DNA of 64,000 nt from VAZQ01 sp035293945. GTDB taxonomy: Bacteria > Pseudomonadota > Alphaproteobacteria > Rhizobiales > Xanthobacteraceae. Within the stretch, counting starts at the first letter, position 1. Every line of letters starts with the position of its first letter. The notes under the pieces were generated by a model, which did no database searches, was not told the origin of the DNA, and worked only from the letters and a program-made list of their open reading frames with translations. Position numbers and translations under genes: made by a program. The stretch is from assembly GCA_035293945.1 (NCBI GenBank), contig DATGLV010000028.1, positions 186,001 to 250,000 on the forward strand. The letters are read 5' to 3'. Below are positions 57,627-64,000 of this stretch, piece after piece.

Positions 57627-59210
57627 GTGCCGGTCGAGGTCACGCGCAGAATCCGTTTGTCTACGATCGCAGCGATCGCTGCACGAGCCGTCGGCTGCGT
57701 GAGCTTTGCCGCCCTCCTGCTCGGGCTTGACTCCCACAGTCTGCAGAATGCCGTCGCCGAAGGCGACACGCGTACCATCAGCCTTCATCACATGCACACC
57801 GGGGAAGATCTCACCATCACCTACAAGGTGAATGGCGTGTACGATGAAGAGGCGCTGAAAAAGATCGACTATGAGCTGCGCGACTGGCGTCGCGATGAGA
57901 CGATCCACATGGATCCGCATCTCATCGATTTGGTTTGGGAGGTCCAACGCGATGTAGGCGCCACCGGGCCGATCCAGGTCGTGTGCGGCTACCGCTCGCC
58001 AGAGACCAACGCCATGCTGCGCCAGCGATCGAGCGGCGTCGCCAAATTCAGCCAGCACATGCTCGGCAAGGCGATGGATTTCTATCTCGAGGGAGTGCCG
58101 CTCGAGCAGATTCGCGCCGTCGGCTTGTATTTGCAGCGTGGCGGCGTCGGGTTTTATCCGACGTCCGGCTCGCCTTTCGTGCATCTAGATACCGGTAGTG
58201 TGCGCCACTGGCCTGCGATCACCACCGACGAAATGCCCCGCTTGATGGCAGAGGGAGAGAAGCTGCACGATTCCGCAGAAGCGACTGCTGTTGCCTCCAG
58301 CCGTCACCAGCCGGCAGTCTTGGCACAGCTCGGCGGACGCCCTTCCACCGACAAGGACCCAACGGTTGCCGCTCGCAATCCGGCCGTGGCCACGACGGTC
58401 GTAGCACGCGCCGAAAAGACGCGACCCACACCGCTCCCGCAGGCCAAGCCCAAGCCGCTGACCGCACCCCAACCGGCAGTCTTTGAGGTGGCCTCAGCCG
58501 AATCGCATCCGATCGAGCTCCGCCCGGACCCATCCGCCAACGACGTCATCAATCAGCGCGACTACTGGCGTAGCTTGCCGCCGAACGCTCCGGCCAATTC
58601 GGCGCCGCAGACCAGTGCCGATGTCCCGCGTCCGCCGGCCCCTATCCCGAGCCCGACCGTGGTCGCTTCGGCTGAACCGCAGTTGACCGCCAGTGTCTCT
58701 TCGAACCTCGCACCATGGCCGATGCCTGAACGCGGCATTCCGCAAGGCGCTGGCGCCCTCGCCTACGCCGATCCGACCATAAACGTGGCGACTGCCGCCG
58801 GCCCGGCGCGCCCGGCCCCGATGGGCACCGCGATCGGCCGCCCGGTTCCGCCGCCCGATACCACAGTGGCGTTGAAGCGGGTCGGCGACCGCCCCTCCGT
58901 CATCTCCGGCCCGGCGCCGTCGGCGACCGCGTATGCGGCGCCCGCGACCAAGTCCGGCGACCATTTCAGCGATCCTTGGCTGCGGGCCATGATCGTAAGC
59001 CCGAGCGCCGAAAAATTCATGAGCGTTGCGAGCATTGGGTCACCCGATTATCGCGGCCTCGCGCCGTTCCTGACGAAGCCATCGACCTCGGTCATGATGA
59101 CCTTCTCCAGCGACCCGCAGCTCGGCATGACGACGCAGAAGTTCAGCGGCACCGCCGTCGCGTTCGTGGCCACCGTCACGTTCGCCAACCGGACCGCTTC
59201 GCTGCGTTGA
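57627..59210 (+). CDS. DUF882 / M15-type peptidase with long disordered tail
   Basis: 527 aa. An N-terminal signal or anchor (TIAAIAARAVGCVSFAALLL) precedes a compact DUF882 domain (about 40-200), related to zinc D-Ala-D-Ala peptidases: GYRSPETNAMLRQRS, zinc ligands in SQHMLGKAMDFYLEG and HLDTGSVRHWP. The remaining 300 residues are Pro/Ala/Thr-rich and low complexity. Starts with GTG 57627. Probably cuts or binds peptidoglycan stem peptides. Follows the L,D-transpeptidase on the same strand. Confidence 0.88.
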   Translation: MPVEVTRRIRLSTIAAIAARAVGCVSFAALLLGLDSHSLQNAVAEGDTRTISLHHMHTGEDLTITYKVNGVYDEEALKKIDYELRDWRRDETIHMDPHLIDLVWEVQRDVGATGPIQVVCGYRSPETNAMLRQRSSGVAKFSQHMLGKAMDFYLEGVPLEQIRAVGLYLQRGGVGFYPTSGSPFVHLDTGSVRHWPAITTDEMPRLMAEGEKLHDSAEATAVASSRHQPAVLAQLGGRPSTDKDPTVAARNPAVATTVVARAEKTRPTPLPQAKPKPLTAPQPAVFEVASAESHPIELRPDPSANDVINQRDYWRSLPPNAPANSAPQTSADVPRPPAPIPSPTVVASAEPQLTASVSSNLAPWPMPERGIPQGAGALAYADPTINVATAAGPARPAPMGTAIGRPVPPPDTTVALKRVGDRPSVISGPAPSATAYAAPATKSGDHFSDPWLRAMIVSPSAEKFMSVASIGSPDYRGLAPFLTKPSTSVMMTFSSDPQLGMTTQKFSGTAVAFVATVTFANRTASLR

Positions 59211-59362
59211 TCAAGCTAGGCCACCTCCGCTCTCCACTTGCCAAGGCGACCGGCCCTTTCCAACCCAATCCCGCTCTCTTGATTCGGGCGGCCCCGCCGC
59301 GGCTGGGCAATTCTGAGCCCTGTTCAAGACTCGCAAAAATGCATGGCTACGCTGCGCCGGCC

Positions 59363-59387
59363 ATTGTTATTAACAATCAAATAACAA
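59363..59387. promoter_or_regulatory. AT-rich overlapping palindromes
   Basis: ATTGTTA-T-TAACAAT (59363-59377) is a perfect palindrome, and TTGTTATT (59364-59371) also pairs with AATAACAA (59380-59387). Such AT-rich dyads stand out in this high-GC genome. The position between convergent genes is not promoter-like, so the role is open (operator, terminator or protein-binding site). Confidence 0.45.
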
Positions 59388-59462
59388 CGGACTCTTTGGA
59401 GAGAGCTGCCTGAGCCATGCAGCTCACGCAAGGCGTGCAGTCATCAGGTTGCGATAGCAATC

Positions 59463-59492
59463 AAAAAGCCCGGCGCGGGATTCCGGCCGGGC
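59463..59492 (-). terminator. Intrinsic terminator of gapR (minus strand)
   Basis: On the minus strand GCCCGGC and GCCGGGC form a 7-bp stem (59492-59468), followed by five U residues (59467-59463). It lies about 120 bases after the gapR stop. Confidence 0.85.
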
Positions 59493-59591
59493 ATGAATCG
59501 TCAGTTTCAATTTCGTCAATGCATCGAATGTGTGCCATTCGTCAAGCATGAAGACGGCCCTCACCGGCCCTCACGATCTTTGCCGCACTGG

Positions 59592-59617
59592 CAAGAACTT
59601 CGAATCGGCGGCACTAG
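59592..59617. repeat. Solo arm of the dispersed inverted repeat
   Basis: CAAGAACTTCGAATCGGCGG plus CACTAG matches the right arm of the copies at 12.8, 38.1 and 53.2 kb with a few changes. I cannot find a matching left arm. It overlaps the gapR stop codon, which suggests an insertion into or up to the 3' end of gapR. Confidence 0.6.
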
Positions 59618-59901
59618 GCGAGCATGCCGAGCGCGTGCATGTAGGTCTCGAGAATCGCTTCGTGCTCCCGGCGCTCGTCAGCGTCCTGCTTGCGCAACCG
59701 CACGATGGCGCGCAGCGCCTTGACGTCGAAGCCGTTTCCTTTCGCTTCCGCGTAGACATCGCGAATATCGTCCGCGATTGCCTTCTTCTCCTCCTCGAGG
59801 CGCTCGATGCGCTCGATGAAGGCCTTCAGATGATCCTTGGCGAATCGAGTCGCGGGCGCTTCGTTGGTCGCAGTAGCAGTGGCAGCGGCGGCAGTGGCCA
59901 T
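59614..59901 (-). CDS. gapR: Nucleoid-associated protein GapR (DUF2312)
   Basis: 95-aa alphaproteobacterial DNA-binding protein that encircles overtwisted DNA ahead of replication and transcription and stimulates topoisomerases. The family core is complete: FAKDHLKAFIERIERLEEEK, DVYAEAKGNGFDVKALRAI and REHEAILETYMHALGM. The N-terminal 15 residues are an Ala/Thr tail. ATG 59901 is preceded by GAGGAG. The stop lies within the solo repeat arm. Confidence 0.95.
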   Translation of the reverse strand: MATAAAATATATNEAPATRFAKDHLKAFIERIERLEEEKKAIADDIRDVYAEAKGNGFDVKALRAIVRLRKQDADERREHEAILETYMHALGMLA

Positions 59902-60001
59902 CGATGACTCCTCGGTTGAGCCGCGGAGGTTCGAAATCCGCGGCCTCCGGGTCAAGGCCGATGGCAAGTCATCCACAGTCGTACACAGCAAGCGTTCGCG
60001 G

Positions 60002-60304
60002 TTAGTGCTTCTGGCTGGACTTGGCGAAGGCGGCGAGCTGAGCCTCGGAGGCATCGCGCTGGTACTTGGCCTTCCACTCTTCGAAGGGCATGCCGTAGAT
60101 TGCCTCCCGGCTCTCGTCCTTGGTCATCGGCACTCCGCTCTGGTCGGCGGCCTCCTTCATCCAGTTCGAGAGACAATTGCGGCAAAAGCCCGCGAGGTTC
60201 ATCAGGTCTATGTTCTGCACGTCAGTGCGCGAGCGCAGATGCGCGAGCAGACGACGGAACGCGGCCGCCTCAAGCTCGGTGCGGGTTTTTTCGTCGATAG
60301 CCAT
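60002..60304 (-). CDS. DUF1244 family protein
   Basis: 100-aa protein starting MAIDEKTRTELEAAAFRRLL, with the family motif NIDLMNLAGFCRNCLSNW and a C-terminal MPFEEWKAKYQ. The two Cys in CRNC may be functional. Function unknown; the family is widespread in proteobacteria. ATG 60304 has AAAGG upstream. Usually neighbours gapR and pyk in this order. Confidence 0.92.
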   Translation of the reverse strand: MAIDEKTRTELEAAAFRRLLAHLRSRTDVQNIDLMNLAGFCRNCLSNWMKEAADQSGVPMTKDESREAIYGMPFEEWKAKYQRDASEAQLAAFAKSSQKH

Positions 60305-60505
60305 GGCGCAACCTTTCATTCATTGCGTGCACGTCAAAAAAGCTTGCACGCTAGATAACCGAGACATTCCCGGAACGCGAGCCCCGGATAAAAGGTTAAA
60401 TAGGCCGGACTCTTCGGCTTTCCAGCACGGTCGCCCGAGCCGGCCTCGACGCCAAGACCGATGCCAAACAGGTCCAAGTCAACGAGACCCCTGCAAGAGG
60501 TGAGC

Positions 60506-61801
60506 GTGCCGGATCCGGTCCGTGATTTTCTTCGAGACCTGTTCAGCGCCGCGGTCGCGGCCGCGCATCCGCACAACTGTCTTGCTCCCCATCTGCCGGC
60601 GCCCCCTGAGGAACCAGGTCGGCTGCTGGTTCTAGCCGCCGGCAAGGCAGCGGGCGCGATGGCCGAGGTCGCCGAGCACCATTATGTCGACCAGCTCGGC
60701 ATCTCGCCCAAGCGCGTGAGCGGCATCGCGGTCACGCGCCACGGCTATGGACGGCCGACCCGATGCGTGCGGCTGGTCGAGGCGGGCCACCCGATCCCCG
60801 ATGCCGCCGGCCTTGGGGCGACCCTCGATACGCTGGCGCTGGCGAGCAGCGCCGGCGAGAATGATCTGGTCCTGGTCCTCATTTCCGGCGGTGCATCCGC
60901 CAACTGGATCGCGCCTGCTCCCGGCGTTTCACTCGCACAAAAGCAGGAGCTGACCCGCACCCTACTCGGAATCGGAGCTTCGATTGCCGAGATCAATACC
61001 GTGCGCAAGCATTTGTCGCGTATCAAGGGTGGGCGCCTGGCGAGGCTCGCGTGGCCGGCGCGTTTGGCGACGGTCGGCATATCCGACGCACCGGGCGATG
61101 ATCCGACGGTGATCGGCTCCGGACCCAGCGTTCCCGACCCGACCACGCTCGCCGACGCGCGCAAGATCGTGGCACGCTACCGCGTGTCGGTGCCAGAAGC
61201 GGTGACACGCGCGCTCGATGATCCGGCAAACGAGACGCCGAAACCAGACGACCCGATCTTTGCGAAGACCTCGTTCGCGCTGGCAATGCGACCTGCCGAA
61301 GTCCTCCGCCAAGCCGAACAATTTGTCCGCCGGGCAGGCTATGACTGTTTGGTGCTTGGCAGCGACATCGAGGGCGAAGCGCGTGATGTCGCCGCCGAGC
61401 ATGCAGCCTTGGCGCGCGATCTCAAGGCGCAGGGGCGCAGAACGGTCGTTCTGTCCGGCGGCGAGCTGACCGTGACGGTCAATGGCAGCGGCCGCGGTGG
61501 ACCGAATCAGGAATACGTGTTGGCGCTCGCCGTCGCGCTCGGCGGCGCTGAACGGATCACTGCACTGGCCGGTGACACCGACGGCACCGACGGCGGCAGC
61601 GGCAAACCCGACGATCCGGCCGGAGCCATTGTCGATGCCGGCACCCTCGCGCGGGCGCGAAAGCTCGGCCTCGATGCGGCCGCCTTTCTTGCCGACAACA
61701 ATTCGACCGAATTCTTCGCCAAGCTCGGCGATCTTCTGAGGCCGGGGCCGACCTTCACGAACGTCAATGATTTCAGAGCCATCGTCGTTGACAGCCCGTA
61801 G
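60506..61801 (+). CDS. Glycerate 2-kinase (MOFRL type)
   Basis: 431-aa class of glycerate kinase that makes 2-phosphoglycerate. N-terminal domain: VLAAGKAAGAMAEVAE, GHPIPDAAGL, VLISGGASANW. Catalytic and MOFRL segments: INTVRKHLSRIKGGRLA, SGPSVPDPTT, VLSGGELTVTVNGSGRGGPN and LAGDTDGTDGGSG. Start GTG 60506 follows AGAGG; a further upstream ATG (60461) is possible. Shares its strand with pyk, consistent with feeding glycerate into lower glycolysis (gck/ttuD). Confidence 0.94.
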   Translation: MPDPVRDFLRDLFSAAVAAAHPHNCLAPHLPAPPEEPGRLLVLAAGKAAGAMAEVAEHHYVDQLGISPKRVSGIAVTRHGYGRPTRCVRLVEAGHPIPDAAGLGATLDTLALASSAGENDLVLVLISGGASANWIAPAPGVSLAQKQELTRTLLGIGASIAEINTVRKHLSRIKGGRLARLAWPARLATVGISDAPGDDPTVIGSGPSVPDPTTLADARKIVARYRVSVPEAVTRALDDPANETPKPDDPIFAKTSFALAMRPAEVLRQAEQFVRRAGYDCLVLGSDIEGEARDVAAEHAALARDLKAQGRRTVVLSGGELTVTVNGSGRGGPNQEYVLALAVALGGAERITALAGDTDGTDGGSGKPDDPAGAIVDAGTLARARKLGLDAAAFLADNNSTEFFAKLGDLLRPGPTFTNVNDFRAIVVDSP

Positions 61802-61850
61802 GGCTTCACGCGATATCCCGGCGCACCGATGCGGGCAGGACACAGGGACG

Positions 61851-62459
61851 ATGACGCGGCGACCGACGAGGCCGAGAATTCGTTGGCCGCGGCCGCGGCG
61901 GTTTGCAGCGCCGACGCGCGTCACCGGGCTCTCCGCGGCCTTGCTGCTTGCCATTCCGCTCATGATGCGGCCAGATCCGGCCGCAGCTGATTTCCGCCTT
62001 TGCAATAACACGGGCAGCCGGGTCGGGGTCTCGCTCGGCTATAAGGAAAACGAAGGCTGGACCACGGAGGGCTGGTGGAACCTATCCGCCCGGACCTGCG
62101 AGACCTTGTTGCGCGGCGCCCTCGTGGCCCGCTTCTATTACGTCTATGCGGTCGATTATGATCACGGCGGCGAATGGTCCGGACAGGCCTTCATGTGCAC
62201 ACGGGAAAAGGAGTTCACCATCAGGGGCACGACGGATTGCCTCGCGCGCGGGTTCGACCGCACCGGATTTTTCGAGGTCGATACCGGAGAGCAGCCGTCC
62301 TGGACTGTGCAGTTGACCGAACCGGGCGAGCTGGCTCCGAAATCGCCGGTGCAAACACGCAATCCCCCTGCCCAGGGCGCACCGGTGCCGGCCGCCGGTA
62401 GCGTTCGACCGGCGCCCACACCCACGCCGGCGCCAACGCCATCCAAAAGCAAGAACTGA
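61851..62459 (+). CDS. DUF1036 family secreted protein
   Basis: 202 aa: Arg-rich N-terminus, hydrophobic signal segment (about residues 24-45, ending AAADF), then the DUF1036 domain with FRLCNNTGSRVGVSLGYKEN, EGWWNLSARTCETLLRG and a pair of Cys in TREKEFTIRGTTDCLARGF. A Pro/Thr tail ends the protein. Exported, function unknown. ATG 61851; its TGA overlaps the pyk ATG by one base (TGATG), indicating coupling. Confidence 0.88.
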   Translation: MTRRPTRPRIRWPRPRRFAAPTRVTGLSAALLLAIPLMMRPDPAAADFRLCNNTGSRVGVSLGYKENEGWTTEGWWNLSARTCETLLRGALVARFYYVYAVDYDHGGEWSGQAFMCTREKEFTIRGTTDCLARGFDRTGFFEVDTGEQPSWTVQLTEPGELAPKSPVQTRNPPAQGAPVPAAGSVRPAPTPTPAPTPSKSKN

Positions 62460-63895
62460 TGCGGCGGCTGCGTCGAACCAAGATTGTCGCGACCTTAGGC
62501 CCGTCATCGTCGGAACGCGACGTGATTGCACGTCTGTTTCAAGCGGGCGCCGACGTGTTCCGCATCAATATGAGCCACACGTCGCATGAGAAGCTGCGCG
62601 GCATGGTGGCAAGCATTCGCGCGGTCGAGGGCGAGTTTGGGCGACCGATCGGTATTCTGGTCGATCTGCAGGGCCCCAAGCTCAGGGTCGGGCGATTTAG
62701 TTCAGGCTCGGTGGTCCTGAAGAAGGGCGCGACCTTCACCCTTGACGCGGACCCGACGCCCGGCGACGAGACGAGGGCAGAGCTGCCGCACCCCGAAATC
62801 TTCGCCGCTGCCGCACCGGGCCATGTGCTGTTGCTCGACGACGGCAAGGTTCGCCTCGTCGCCAGGGCGGTGGACAAGGATCACATCGTCACGCGCGTGG
62901 AGATCGGCGGCAAGCTCTCGGACCGCAAAGGCGTGAGCCTGCCGGACACCATGATCCCGTTTTCCGCGCTCACCCCGAAAGACCGTTCCGATCTCGAGGC
63001 TGCCTTGGACGCCGGCATCGACTGGGTTGCGTTGTCGTTCATTCAACGCCCAGAGGACATTGCCGAGGCCAAGAAGATCACCCGCGGCCGCGCCGTCGTC
63101 ATGGCCAAGATCGAGAAGCCGCAGGCGGTGAGCCGGCTCGACGAGATACTTGATCTGTCCGACGCCCTGATGGTGGCGCGCGGTGACCTCGGTGTGGAAT
63201 TGCCGCTCGAGAAGGTTCCGGGCGTGCAGAAGCAGATGACGCGCTCCTCACGCCGTGCCGGCAGGCCGGTGGTGGTTGCGACCCAGATGCTCGAATCCAT
63301 GATCACCAGTCCGGTGCCGACGCGGGCCGAAGTGTCGGATGTGGCGACCGCAATTTTCGAAGGCGCCGATGCGGTGATGCTGTCGGCCGAATCGGCCGCC
63401 GGGCAATACCCGGTCGAGGCGGTAGCCACAATGAATCGGATCGCCGAAGAAGTGGAGAGCGATCCGCTCTACCGCACCATCATCCACGCCCAGCGCACCG
63501 ATCCGGAAGCAACCGGGGCTGACGCAATCAGCGCCGCAGCACGACAGATCGCCGAGACCCTCGACCTGTCAGCCATCATCTGCTGGACCAGCTCGGGCGC
63601 GACCGGCCTCAGGGTGGCCCGCGAGCGACCGCAGCCGCCGATCGTGGCGATCTCCCCCAATCTCGCCACCGGGCGCAAGCTGTCACTGGTCTGGGGCGTG
63701 CATTGCGTCGTGGCCGAAGACGCCCACGATCAGGACGACATGGTACAGCGCGCGTGCCGATTGGCCTTCAGGGACGGGTTCGCCAAGGCCGGCCAGCGCG
63801 TCATCATCGTGGCGGGCGTCCCGCTCGGCACACCCGGCGCGACCAATATGCTGCGCATAGCCTTCGTGGGCGCCGAAGCCGCTCAGGACATCTAG
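62459..63895 (+). CDS. pyk: Pyruvate kinase
   Basis: Transfers phosphate from PEP to ADP; 478 aa. Motifs: RRTKIVATLGPSS at the start, FRINMSHTSHEKL, active-site KIEKPQAVSRLDEIL, DLGVELPLEKVP, ATQMLESMITSPVPTRAEVS and a C-terminal domain that ends within the window. Coupled to DUF1036 upstream. With the glycerate kinase it forms a lower-glycolysis pair. Confidence 0.97.
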   Translation: MRRLRRTKIVATLGPSSSERDVIARLFQAGADVFRINMSHTSHEKLRGMVASIRAVEGEFGRPIGILVDLQGPKLRVGRFSSGSVVLKKGATFTLDADPTPGDETRAELPHPEIFAAAAPGHVLLLDDGKVRLVARAVDKDHIVTRVEIGGKLSDRKGVSLPDTMIPFSALTPKDRSDLEAALDAGIDWVALSFIQRPEDIAEAKKITRGRAVVMAKIEKPQAVSRLDEILDLSDALMVARGDLGVELPLEKVPGVQKQMTRSSRRAGRPVVVATQMLESMITSPVPTRAEVSDVATAIFEGADAVMLSAESAAGQYPVEAVATMNRIAEEVESDPLYRTIIHAQRTDPEATGADAISAAARQIAETLDLSAIICWTSSGATGLRVARERPQPPIVAISPNLATGRKLSLVWGVHCVVAEDAHDQDDMVQRACRLAFRDGFAKAGQRVIIVAGVPLGTPGATNMLRIAFVGAEAAQDI

Positions 63896-64000
63896 CCCGG
63901 ATATCTCACATGTAATTGGCGCATCGGGGCTCCGAATCAGCGAAAGTTGTTTTGCGAGAACGACTTTGGCCGGATTCGATGAGGTCCCCGATGCCGACAG
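63896..64000. other. Sequence after pyk to window end
   Basis: 105 bases downstream of the pyruvate kinase stop codon. No ORF, hairpin with a U-run or repeat is visible. The next gene lies outside the window. Confidence 0.4.

Larger units (their letters stand above)
59211..59613. other. Intergenic region between the DUF882 gene and gapR
   Basis: 403 bases between convergent genes. It holds an AT-rich double palindrome (59363-59387), a strong minus-strand terminator (59463-59492) and a solo arm of the dispersed repeat (59592-59617). No ORF with recognisable sequence. Confidence 0.6.

Noticed and set aside
1..64000. Prophage, insertion sequence, CRISPR array, tRNA or rRNA
   Set aside because: No transposase, integrase or phage structural genes, no regular repeat-spacer array, and no tRNA or rRNA sequence was recognised by eye; a tRNAscan or ISfinder search was not possible.

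Overview
The window is one contiguous, gene-dense, high-GC chromosomal segment of an alphaproteobacterium. Gene order and lineage-restricted families point to the Hyphomicrobiales (Rhizobiales), in or near the Bradyrhizobiaceae/Xanthobacteraceae; the genus cannot be fixed from the sequence alone. The main markers are GapR, TrcR (DUF1013), DUF1465, DUF1192, DUF4164, DUF1244, DUF1036, DUF465, the split PntA, the aa3-type oxidase subunit IV, and 6S RNA between zapA and the 5-formyl-THF cyclo-ligase gene. I found no insertion sequence, prophage, CRISPR array, rRNA or tRNA. The content is core and housekeeping, interrupted only by small palindromic repeats.

Layout. 1-14.5 kb (minus strand): read in the direction of transcription this is DUF4164, zapA, 6S RNA, 5-formyl-THF cyclo-ligase, a YmdB-type phosphoesterase, yebC, ruvC-ruvA-(membrane protein)-ruvB, ybgC, tolQRAB, pal, cpoB, tilS and ftsH (truncated by the window start). 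This covers cell division, Holliday-junction processing and the trans-envelope Tol-Pal machine. 14.7-23.3 kb (plus): a central-carbon block tkt-gap-pgk-fba, then thiE-like, SEL1-repeat and inositol monophosphatase genes. 23.5-26.1 kb (plus): a MotA/ExbB-like protein, a MotB-like OmpA protein, and a GNAT. 26.1-29.8 kb: an ABC exporter, rpmE, DUF1465, a candidate structured small RNA with a strong terminator, and DUF1192. 29.9-38 kb: quinone oxidoreductase, a 7TM-PAS-GGDEF-EAL phosphodiesterase, YqgE/AlgH, a DsbD-N-like protein, peroxiredoxin, rnhA and thrB. 38-46 kb: trcR, prpE, a TauE/SafE permease, two divergent DUF465 genes, a Bug-type binding protein, an active diguanylate cyclase, rpsU and an alpha/beta hydrolase. 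46-53 kb (minus): pntAA-pntAB-pntB with an oxidase subunit IV gene, an ABC1/UbiB kinase-like gene and oligoendopeptidase F. 53.5-59.2 kb (plus): an orphan sigma54-type response regulator, an L,D-transpeptidase and a DUF882 peptidase, which form a cell-wall cluster. 59.6-63.9 kb: gapR and DUF1244 (minus), then glycerate 2-kinase, DUF1036 and pyruvate kinase (plus).

Common threads. Much of the segment concerns the cell cycle and envelope (Tol-Pal, ZapA, GapR, TrcR, L,D-transpeptidase). Two perfect TTAA-N7-TTAA CtrA-type boxes occur in the window: one in the leader region of tolQ, the other 83 bp before the sigma54-type regulator of the cell-wall cluster. Other observations worth a second look are a membrane protein translationally coupled between ruvA and ruvB, a cyclo-ligase reading frame whose only ATG lies inside 6S RNA, the structured RNA near 29.4 kb, a family of about 75-bp imperfect inverted repeats, and a non-flagellar MotAB-like pair.

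Limits. No system here is clearly undescribed. Family calls rest on motif recognition by eye, without database searches.
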